From Trichomonas vaginalis G3 (Eukaryota > Parabasalia > Trichomonadida > Trichomonadidae): a stretch of DNA of 64,000 bases. Location: the NCBI RefSeq assembly GCF_026262505.1, contig NC_067206.1, positions 32,317,896 to 32,381,895 of the forward strand, read 5' to 3'. The notes under the pieces are model-generated. The model was given only the letters and a program-made list of their open reading frames with translations, did not search any database and was not told the DNA's origin. Of the stretch, positions 56,164-64,000 are shown piece after piece. A program made the translations under genes and the position numbers. The stretch's first letter is position 1, and each line of letters begins with the position of its first letter.

Positions 56164-56189
56164 GCCGCAACGCGGCGAGGACGAAGTCC
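56164..56189 (+). repeat. Double hairpin (HP-D), in frame
   Basis: GCCGC-AAC-GCGGC, GA, GGAC-GAA-GTCC, encoding KPQRGEDEVH as at 43,120-43,145. Confidence 0.85.
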
Positions 56190-56239
56190 ATGCAAGAGCA
56201 TTTCCTTTAAATGACGTTGCTATTGACTTATATCATAGA

Positions 56240-56460
56240 CGTTCAATACCTCATGAAGTAAGAAGAGAAATGTTTGACATAACAAATGCAAACGTTGGTC
56301 ATACTCGTAAAGCTCTTTCACATGACGTTCGTCAAGAGATGTTTGACATAACAAATGCAAACGTTGGTGAAACAAGAAGAGCTGTACCACATGAAGTAAG
56401 AAGAGAAATGTTTGACATAACAAATGCAAACGTTGGTGAAACACGAAAGAGAGATGACAC
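56240..56460. repeat. 75- to 63-bp tandem repeats inside the polymerase gene
   Basis: AGAAATGTTTGACATAACAA followed by ATGCAAACGTTGGT, three times (56,265; 56,337; 56,406), coding for EMFDITNANVG units joined by charged linkers. Confidence 0.85.
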
Positions 56461-59400
56461 ACTGAAACAACAGAGAAGAGAGATGTTTAAAAGTGCTATA
56501 GAACAAGTTCGCAAAGCTAATAATGTCATTCGTTCCATTGACGACAAACCAAAAGAAGGTGAGAGATGGTTAAAGAAAGATGAAGAAAATAGGAAGAGGA
56601 ATGTGAAGTCAGGCAATAGACTCATTGACTTTAACATCGAAGCTTTAGATGAACCAAACAGAGACTACTTACACAAACATTTCGGTAAGGTTTTCATGAG
56701 ACTCTTAGAGAAAATTAAAATAAACTCCCAACAGAGATGGATGGTATGTTATAAACTTGGTGGAAAGTATGAATGTTCTACGTTAAACCTCAATAATATT
56801 GGAACATTACTACATCAGCTCTTGAAGGAGAACTTTATATCAGAGATAGAAGCAAATGCTGCAGGTATTGTTGAAATGCACTATGACTTCTTCTTGACAA
56901 ACATAAAGAATCTTACTGAAATAAAGATGTATGATTTAACAGAATATGAAGGCTTAACGATGTCAGATGTAAAGAAAGGCAAACCAAAAAAGAGACCATA
57001 TAGAGATGAAAGCACACTGACAAATGACCAGAAAGCCATTTTGGAAGCTCTTAAGCAAACAGGAAACCCAGCACTTATAGAAAGCTTTTGGAAAGATAAT
57101 GGTGAAAAGAAGTTTTATAAGAAGAGAAGCGGCAGTTCTGGAAGTATCTTTGCACATTACCTATAAATCTTGAACGCTACCAAATCTTCAATGAACTGAA
57201 CAAAAGAACTGCAACACTTATGACAGAGGACAATTGTTTCGTTTATGCTTGTATTCAGGCTGGAGTAAATGAAGAAACTATTGACCACATGAGAGAAGTC
57301 ATTCGTGTTAGAGACTTTCCTCAAAGTAAAGTACAAGAAATTTCTGACGCAACAGGTATAGCATTTAATGTTACCATTGGTTACTTCAATGACTCAAGAC
57401 ATAATGAAATAAAGAGATACATACCAAAAGAATGTGAAACTGTTCGAACTATTGACTTACTTCTTGTTGAAGACCACTACATGCTAAATGAAAGACTTCC
57501 AATGACAACATATTTCATTCGAAACTATATAGAAATCTTGAAGGAGTGTGGTGGAATGAACATTGAGAAACAGATGAAGATTTATAAAAGAGAAGAATAA
57601 ATATGTAGTTCGTTATGATAGAACAACACCGTTATGGGATGTTATGAAAACATTGTGGGAGTGCAAATATTTTGAACCTATTTCTTATGGAGAACTTTTC
57701 ACATATACGACTGACTTATATAAACAGAACCTTGCACCATTTAAAGATTTGACATATGCTCCAAAGTATTGTGTACAACTGAAGAAGAAAGCAGAGTCAA
57801 AAGAAGTAAATAAAGCTAAATGTAAATTCATACCTGAGCACGTTTTCTTTGCTGACTTTGAGTGTAGTACGGATGGCTTTCATAAAGCTTTTAACATCTG
57901 TTATGACAGTGAAGATGGTTCAGTTAGTGAAAGTATTTGGGGTCAAAACTGTGCAACAGAATTTTTGGAAAGACTTCCTGACAAGAGTTTAATATATTTC
58001 CATAACCTCAGTTATGACATAAACTTCATCTTAAGACACATGACAGAAGTGAAAGGAACTCCCATCATTAAAGGTTCACGAACAATGCAAATAACTGGTT
58101 TATATAAAGGAAGGGCAATTATTATAAAAGACTCTTACAGTGTTATAAATAAGAAGCTTAAACTATTTCCTGCTATGTTTAACTTACAAACAGGACCGAA
58201 AGAAGTATTTCCATATAACTACTACAGCAGTGTTTTGTTAGCAAATGACAACAGAACTGGTGTCATTTCTGAAGCATGTAAGTTTATCCATGATGCAGAT
58301 ACATTTATGAAGAACATAGATTCCATCAAAGGTTGCAGAATAGATGAAAACCACTTCGACTTAGAAAAATATAGCACGTTTTACTGCAAACAAGATGTAA
58401 GAATTTTAAGAGAAGGTTTTGTAAAGTTCCGCAATGACTTATTGAAAGAGTTTGATTTAAACGTTTATGACTACGTTAGTATTTGTTCTATTGCTAACAA
58501 ATTGTTTGAGAACAGAGTATACTTCCCGAATGGAAATCTTTATGACCTCTCAAATAAACCAAAGAAATTTATTTCGAGATGCATTCAAGGTGGAAGATGT
58601 ATGTTGTCAGATAACATGAAACAAAAGAGCAAAAAGAAACTCATTGCTGACTTCGACACTGTTTCATTATATCCTTCAGCTATAGCAAGACTTTATACTT
58701 TAGAAGGTATTCCAAAAGTATTGAAGGAAGAAATGTTAAGCACAGAGTATCTCATGAGACATTTATTCGATGACGACCAAAAGGAACCCATTGGTGAAAA
58801 GTTTATGTCTGGCTTCTTTGTTCTCATTAAGATAACAGAGATTGGTATACCCAGACACTTTCATTTAATAGTTTGCGACCCTGAACTAAATCCAGAACTT
58901 AACGTTCCAAGAAGTTCAAACACTTGCTGTCTCATGTATGTTGACCATATAACATTACAAGACCTCATAAAATATCAAGGTGTCAAATGTGAAGTGTTGC
59001 AAGGATACTATTACGATGGAAACAGAGATATGAGAATAAGAGATGAAGTAAAGAAGTTGTTTGAGTTAAGGTTAAAGTATAAGAAAGAAGAAAACCCCTT
59101 ACAAGAAATTATAAAACTCATTCTGAACAGCATTTATGGCAAAACTATTCTATCTCCTATTGAGTCAAAAATAACCATAGTAGATGACAAAGATGCTATA
59201 AGATATGCTATAAGAAATTACAACCATATAGTGAAGTTCGAAGGTTTGGATGGTTCAGATAAAACTATTTTCAAGCTAACGAAAAGCATTTGCAGACACT
59301 TTAACTTCTGTCCACTTGGTGTTAATATTCTGTCTATGTCAAAACGTATTATGAATGAAGTATTCTGTACTGCAGAGGACATGGGACTTCAAATCTTTTA

Positions 59401-59971
59401 CCAGGATACCGACAGTATGCACTTATATAATGAAGACATCCCAAAGCTTGCAGCAGAGTTTAAGAAGAGATATGGTCGCGAACTTATAGGAAAGAACCTT
59501 GGTCAATTTCATAGCGACTTTGCAGAAATAACACCTGGAAAACAAAGTTTAGCTTATAAAAGTATTTTCTGTGGAAAGAAGACCTACATAGACTTACTCA
59601 CTAACGATTTAAATGAAGTTGCATTTCACTGCAGAATGAAAGGCGTGAAGCAAGATGTTATTGCTTTAACCGCTAATGAAATGTTTCCTGAAGCTATACA
59701 ATGCTATTACAATGAAGATAAGAACATTCACATACCTGTTGGAACATATGACAAAGACTCTGAGTTCAGTTTAATGAAACTTTACAAAGCACTTCATGAT
59801 GGTCAAGAGATTGCATTCGACTTATGTAAGTCATGTCAACCTTGCTTTGCTGAAAAGTTCAACTTTTCAATAACGACTAAAACAAGCTTTATTCGTAAGT
59901 TGAAGTTCTGAGGTCATTTATTTTTGTCAGCAATGAGGTCATTCGTGATAAAAATAAAGCTAGCGTAGATT

Positions 59972-60829
59972 TTACAATACTGCGATGGTAGAGTTTAAGA
60001 GTTGTGCTTCAATGTAGAGACAGTCCTTCCCATCTGGAGGCAAGAACACTGGACATTTATGGTCATGAGTGGAGTACATGTCTATCCAAAACTCACGATT
60101 GAAGCCAGTTAATTTATAGTATTTAGGGTTAGGAAGTGGTGAAGTTCTTGTATGACCAATGAACTCATTTTCAACGCCTTTGGCTATATTAGAGTAAAGT
60201 ATTGCTTGCTTTCTATCCCAAATGCCAGGTGTTACAATCTTTGAAAATTCATTTTTCCTCGGAAGCATTGCATCATAATTGAAAACATTCTTAAAATCAT
60301 CACTTGGTTCGGAGATTTGAAATCTTATACGTAATGGATTTTCTTTCTTTTTAGCGACTTCATTGAATGGTGAGAATACAATGAATTGACAGTCATGAGT
60401 TCCATCTTCATTTTCATTAAATTCATAATGAAAGTCTATAAGTTGTGGCTGACTACCTTCTTCTTTCAGTTGTGCAAGAAACTCACGTAAAGGCTGTAAA
60501 GTTTGTACTTCAATGTTGAACTTTTTCTCGAACATCTCATTAAATGAAATCATACATTGTTGCAATGTTGTATCGTCTTTAAAGTATTTGTATATGTGAA
60601 TGTTTTGGGCGCTTAAAGACTGTTCGTCATTTTCTATCTCGACTTGAAGTATAAAGTCAACCTTTCTGAAAGCACGTGTTATATACATAGATGTTATGCC
60701 AATGTACTTCTCTTCATTTATGTTCACAATCCAGTCTGTTGGAAACTTAAACGTTACTCTGTTCCCCTTTATTTTGACGTCAGGGTTTTCACTACTGAAC
60801 GCAACAGTTAAAGGTATTTGTCTATACAT
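59972..60829 (-). CDS. Maverick structural-type protein
   Basis: 285 residues, ATG 60,829 after TTTTTATCCGAATTAA. Start MYRQIPLTVAFSS, then VTFKFPTDWIVNINEEKYIG, later HDCQFIVFSPFNEV and the end VFLPPDGKDCLYIEAQLLNS. Fourth member of the family at 7581, 14,880 and 43,256. Intact. Minor virion protein by context. Confidence 0.6.
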   Translation of the reverse strand: MYRQIPLTVAFSSENPDVKIKGNRVTFKFPTDWIVNINEEKYIGITSMYITRAFRKVDFILQVEIENDEQSLSAQNIHIYKYFKDDTTLQQCMISFNEMFEKKFNIEVQTLQPLREFLAQLKEEGSQPQLIDFHYEFNENEDGTHDCQFIVFSPFNEVAKKKENPLRIRFQISEPSDDFKNVFNYDAMLPRKNEFSKIVTPGIWDRKQAILYSNIAKGVENEFIGHTRTSPLPNPKYYKLTGFNREFWIDMYSTHDHKCPVFLPPDGKDCLYIEAQLLNSTIAVL

Positions 60830-60853
60830 TTAATTCGGATAAAAATAAACCAT

Positions 60854-61108
60854 TTACTCTTTCTTTGCTTCAGCTTCTTTAGCTTTTGCTTCTTCTCTAG
60901 CTTTTTTCGCCAGCAAACGTGGGTTCTTCTGTCTTCCAGCAGCTAATGCAGCTAGTTGTTTTTCACTAAGTTTTCTCTTTGGTCTCTCTGGCTTTTGTTC
61001 TTGTTTTTGTTCCTTCAGTTCGGATAAAATTTGCTCGCGAATTTCTTTCTTCAATGCTTCAACATCTATGACACCTTGGGTCTTGTCCGTAGGGCTTGTC
61101 TGAGTCAT
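60854..61108 (-). CDS. Small lysine-rich coiled-coil protein
   Basis: 84 residues. VEALKKEIREQILSELKEQK then EKQLAALAAGRQKNPRLLAKK and an alternating Ala/Lys/Glu tail. Highly charged helix; could bind DNA or act as a virion core protein. ATG 61,108 after TTTTTTATCTGCAGTCAA; divergent from 61,154. Confidence 0.55.
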   Translation of the reverse strand: MTQTSPTDKTQGVIDVEALKKEIREQILSELKEQKQEQKPERPKRKLSEKQLAALAAGRQKNPRLLAKKAREEAKAKEAEAKKE

Positions 61109-61153
61109 TTGACTGCAGATAAAAAACTAAATTAAAACTTTAACCGATGTAAA

Positions 61154-61587
61154 ATGAGCTTGTCAAAATCAGAGCGAGAGTCTATTATATTAAATGACGC
61201 AAGAGGAATACAACATCCTTTCTATTACGTAAGTCAGAGTAAAGATGGTAAAATATACGTAAGAAAAAGAAAGGTACCATTAGCGAATGCAGAGAGCGAC
61301 AACATTAAGGTGCATGGCAAGGGTGAAGTCCACGAAGCCCATATAAAACCTTCTGTTCAAACTGAAAAGTCAATAGAACCAGAAGAAAAGAAGCCAGATG
61401 TACTTTCAATAACGAACCAAGAGCTTATTGCAAAGTTCGTGAATTTCATTGAAAACAAACCGAGTCAAAGAACCCTGACCCGCCAGTGAAAGAAGTTGAG
61501 ACAAAAGAGAATGTACAGTTCATTGAAAATGTCAAGAAACAACTTCCACCACGAATACCAAGAAGAAGAGTGAGAATAATGAAGTAA
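61154..61587 (+). pseudogene. Unknown basic protein, one frameshift
   Basis: ATG 61,154. GIQHPFYYVSQSKDGKIYVRKRKVPL is similar to PEGFYVHTMKDGRVQFRKIK of 63,706-63,942. After 111 codons the frame breaks near 61,460; the other frame gives KNPDPPVKEVETKENV and a basic end RIPRRRVRIMK at 61,587. A weak hairpin-like stretch coding HGKGEVHEAH (61,312-61,344) recalls the HP-D insert. Function unknown. Confidence 0.5.
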
Positions 61588-61614
61588 ATAGATATTTTTA
61601 TCTGAAGTAAATAC

Positions 61615-63242
61615 ATGCAGAACGAACAGCTAAACGAATTTACTCCAGCAGAGCATATTCATCAGATTCGCTCATATTTCGATATCATAGACAATGCAGT
61701 TCAAATTGGTGACACTAATAGAAAATATTCTGACGCAAAGATTCCATCACAACCTGGAACTGCTAAAGATAACACATGGGTAACATTCAATCTCTCACCT
61801 CCTGGTGAAAATATGTTGGACCTTTACAATACATTCATTACGTATAAAATGGAAGGTCAATTTATTGCAGATAAAGAAATTGGTTCAGGTTCCAATAAAA
61901 CAAACCCACCAGGATTTTGGATTGGTTTCGATGACGCTTTCTATGCAGTTGCTGGATATCAAATCCTTGCAAATGGTCGTATCGTATATTCTCAAGACAA
62001 CGCAAGAGAAGAAGCATATATAACTTCAAACTCACAAACTACCGAACAAATAAAGAAAGTAGATGTTTTCTCAAAGACTCGACATGAAGATGTATGGAGT
62101 CATTCGGGAACATGCAGAACAGGACAAATTGTTAGTGGTCCAATTACAGCAGGAAAATCATTTGATTTTAAGCTTCGTTTAAGAATTCCTGTTAGAAGAT
62201 TCCTTCCATTAGAAGCTATTCGATTTATTCCAGCTTTTGCAGGAAACATTCAGCTTAAAGTAAAGTTCAGTAGCGACGCCTTACAATGCACATCTATATC
62301 TGTAAATGATATCATTGCTTTCAATCCAACTCTTAAAGTTGCATTTGCTTCAGATTCAAATCCACCGACAAATAAATTTGTTCCATGGAATGAACCATTC
62401 ACTATGATAACGAAGGCAGTAGAAGCTAGTGGAACAGTTACTATTACAACTGTAAACCAGCAACTATTTCGAACAAAGATGGATTTTAATGAATGTTTCA
62501 TTCATCCAAAGTCATTCTCTTTAGACCCTAACATTTATACAGAACTTGTAGAACATTATACAAACGAGGCTTTATGTTTTCCTGTTAAAGTTATGGATTG
62601 GATTCCTATGGACGGTTCATTCTCAAAGAATACAGATAGTTCAAGTGCAACATTTACAGCAGCTTATACGCCTATTAATGTTAAAAGTATTTGGGCACTA
62701 TTTAGAAAGAAAGACAACTATTATGTTAATTTTGAGAACCCTAAGTTTAAATATCTTCAGCTTTCCATGGGAGCTTATGGAAATATGCCTGCAGAACCTG
62801 AAAAATCATATGGACCTGTATTTTATGAAATGGTTGCGAACGCTTGCAATACAAACAATGATATGATGGATTTAATGAAGATGTTATGAGGTCATTGGTG
62901 GATGATGGTAGTGTGGAACATAAATGGGATAGCTATGACAACACACATTTCTTATGTGGTTTTCCAACAGAAGTGGACTTTTGCTTCCAGCAAGGTCAAA
63001 CATCTACTGCTCCAATAACATACAAATTGTCTGTTAAAGGACCTATTGAACTAGCAACTGAAAATGTACCAAAGCCACTTATTGGATTTATGAGGGATTG
63101 TTGCTTTGCAATACAAGTAAGACAGTCAGGCATACCAATAATAAGACTTGACGACTATAACTTAGCACTGACGACAGTGAGAATAAAGGATGAACGTTTA
63201 TTTTTAAAGCTTATAAATGAGTTCTTCATCAAGCTCTCGTGA
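61615..63242 (+). pseudogene. Major capsid protein candidate (double jelly-roll type), split by a frameshift
   Basis: First part 424 codons (61,615-62,889), second from 62,886 in the -1 frame to 63,242; joined length about 540, normal for polinton major capsid proteins. Features: GFWIGFDDAFYAVAGYQILANG, RIPVRRFLPLEAIRFIPAFA followed by NIQLKVKFSSDA, and a late NVPKPLIGFMRDCCFAIQ. It is the largest virion-type protein in the element and lies at its end, as in related elements. ATGA overlap at the junction. Identification is by position, size and pattern, not by a diagnostic motif. Confidence 0.65.
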
Positions 63243-63657
63243 ACCTTCACCATCTATGAAACAAACTTTACCAAACGATTATGGAGCACCTATTGAATAT
63301 TTCTTACGAGCTGCACAATGGCAAAGAGCAGTCTCACCAAGATTAGGTATTCCACCAGCTCCTGTCAAAAATAGCATTTGGTCAAGTCCTTATATAAAAT
63401 ATGGTCTCCCACTAGGTTTGCTAGCTACAGCAGGAGCAGTAATGATGTTGAAAAGAAATAAAGCAAATGTTGTAAATAATACTGAAGTAGCTGAAGTTAA
63501 ACAAACTCCAACACCTTCACAAACAACACCTTCAATGACTCCTGAACCTATGGAATTACAAACTCCTGTTCAAAAGTCAACTCCAAAACCGACTCCAACA
63601 TTTAAACCAGAACCTACACCACAAATAAATCGTAAAACTCCTGCGTTTCCTTACTGA
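63217..63657 (+). CDS. Membrane-anchored proline-rich protein
   Basis: 146 residues. Serine-rich start, a membrane segment YIKYGLPLGLLATAGAVMML (about residues 60-79) followed by KRNK, and a Thr/Pro-rich tail (TPTPSQTTPSMTPEPME). The ATG lies 26 bases inside the end of the capsid frame. Probably a virion-associated or cell-membrane protein; no family recognised. Confidence 0.55.
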   Translation: MSSSSSSREPSPSMKQTLPNDYGAPIEYFLRAAQWQRAVSPRLGIPPAPVKNSIWSSPYIKYGLPLGLLATAGAVMMLKRNKANVVNNTEVAEVKQTPTPSQTTPSMTPEPMELQTPVQKSTPKPTPTFKPEPTPQINRKTPAFPY

Positions 63658-63705
63658 AAAAATAACGTTATTTTTATTTAATATTAAAATTTTTATTTGA
63701 TTGAA

Positions 63706-63942
63706 ATGACAAATAAAGTCACTGAAGCAATGAAACAAAAGTTTTTGGTAGAATACATTAAATCAGGAGCGGTTCCAGAAGGTTTTTACGTTCATACTAT
63801 GAAGGATGGTAGAGTTCAGTTTAGAAAGATAAAGCAACCATTAGATAGAGAAGGAATTTTGAGAAAGATTAAACTTCATGAGGACAACATTGCTGAACTT
63901 AAGAAGAAGTTAGAAGAGTTGGAGAAAGGAAGAGAGTTATAA
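63706..63942 (+). CDS. Small coiled-coil protein
   Basis: 78 residues from ATG 63,706. PEGFYVHTMKDGRVQFRKIK then a leucine/lysine coiled coil (EDNIAELKKKLEELEKGREL). It shares its first half with the protein at 61,154. The last bases reach the terminal repeat. Confidence 0.55.
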   Translation: MTNKVTEAMKQKFLVEYIKSGAVPEGFYVHTMKDGRVQFRKIKQPLDREGILRKIKLHEDNIAELKKKLEELEKGREL

Positions 63943-64000
63943 AGTAATGAGAACGTTTATGTTATGAGAAATTTTTAACGTTAGTTTTATTTTTACTGAA
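63930..64000. repeat. Right terminal inverted repeat of second Maverick (inner end)
   Basis: The inverse of 42,450-42,526 with two or three differences (for example GTTTATGTTATGAGAAATTT against AAATTTCTCATAACATAAAC). It continues beyond the window. Confidence 0.9.

Larger units (their letters stand above)
55997..59911 (+). pseudogene. Protein-primed family B DNA polymerase with OTU-like N-terminal region, two frameshifts
   Basis: ATG 55,997. First frame to 57,166, second (-1) to about 57,595, third (+1) to 59,911. N-terminal part has three copies of a 21-25-residue repeat (MFDITNANVG), an in-frame double hairpin, and a helical region. Middle: OTU-like cysteine-protease segment (EDNCFVYACIQAG ... 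VEDHYMLNE). Polymerase: Exo I FFADFECST, Exo II FHNLSYDINFIL, Exo III YCKQDVRIL, motif A DTVSLYPSA, motif B ILNSIYGKT, motif C YQDTDSMH. The exonuclease and polymerase residues are all in the last frame, which is open upstream into the middle one. Replicates the element by protein priming, by family. Confidence 0.9.
41911..64000. mobile_element. Second Maverick/polinton element, right end beyond window
   Basis: Begins inside MULE 3 right after ACAGTATAGTAAAAAA. Contains integrase, protein-primed PolB, packaging ATPase, capsid-type genes, fibre gene and a KilA-N block: the polinton gene set. The last 70 bases of the window are the inverse of 42,450-42,526, so the window ends inside the right terminal inverted repeat. 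From the left copy (41,911-42,526, about 615 bp) I predict about 545 more bases and a total near 22.6 kb. Confidence 0.9.

Noticed and set aside
62880-62895. Programmed frameshift at the capsid junction
   Set aside because: No clear slippery heptamer was seen at the ATGA overlap, and many other genes have plain indels; left as a possibility only.
41911-64000. Adenain-like capsid maturation protease
   Set aside because: Looked for in all small Maverick genes; no H-D/E-Q-C arrangement recognised, only the OTU-like segment on the polymerase.

Overview
The window looks like nuclear DNA of a parabasalid flagellate (Trichomonas/Tritrichomonas type). Host-type genes are mostly intronless and AT-rich. 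Several start codons sit a few bases after a TCATTTTTA-like initiator, the parabasalid Inr. The region is packed with Mutator-like (MULE) transposons and with Maverick/polinton elements, the giant virus-like transposons for which trichomonads are known. Genus and species are inferred, not proven.

Layout. (1) 1 to about 17.5 kb: part of a decayed Maverick, or a composite of two. It carries an SF3 helicase, a possible ssDNA-binding protein, a packaging ATPase, an inverted KilA-N/T5orf172 cluster, an HNH endonuclease, an unusual protein-primed DNA polymerase, an integrase, a phage-tail-fibre-like protein, small capsid-type proteins and a D12-class adenine methyltransferase. Many of these genes are interrupted by single frameshifts. 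(2) About 17.6-41.9 kb: host chromosome with a MULE (17.6-20.2 kb), a deleted MULE with an 11-bp target duplication (20,396-21,469), a 5'-truncated host gene, a GT61 glycosyltransferase, a 1.56-kb fold-back element made of consecutive hairpins (25,229-26,790), a Ser/Thr kinase, a sperm-tail PG-rich repeat protein, a CDC50-type flippase subunit, a 1.6-kb TIR-bounded non-coding element, a DUSP-USP deubiquitinase, a short secreted-protein start cut by a second MULE (36,777-39,573, 9-bp target duplication), and a third MULE (from 39,675). (3) About 41,911 to the end: a second, nearly complete Maverick inserted into the third MULE. A 70-bp inverted match between 42,450-42,526 and the last bases of the window shows that the window stops inside the right terminal repeat, so an element of about 22.6 kb is predicted.

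How the parts work together. The second Maverick has a replication set (OTU-like domain plus protein-primed PolB with 3'-5' exonuclease, possible SSB), an integration set (retroviral-type integrase), a virion set (double jelly-roll-type major capsid candidate, penton-like protein, packaging ATPase, collagen-like/tail-collar fibre, small membrane and basic proteins) and a regulatory KilA-N block. KilA-N-block genes share one upstream module (T/A-rich, then GTATGTAAGAACAG just before ATG). Virion and replication genes share another (TTTTATCT or TTTTTA, 8-20 nt before ATG) and are often arranged as divergent pairs only 16-25 bp apart.

The most unusual signal is a set of small palindromic elements. 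Tandem pairs of 5-6-bp GC-rich stems with mostly 3-nt loops sit in frame inside at least six unrelated Maverick genes. Two other palindromes lie in frame inside KilA-N genes of the second Maverick and are expanded in the first Maverick as arrays with 87-bp and 54-bp periods (both multiples of three), with compensatory stem changes. This resembles, by analogy only, the protein-coding palindromic elements of Rickettsia. It is the best candidate here for an undescribed system.
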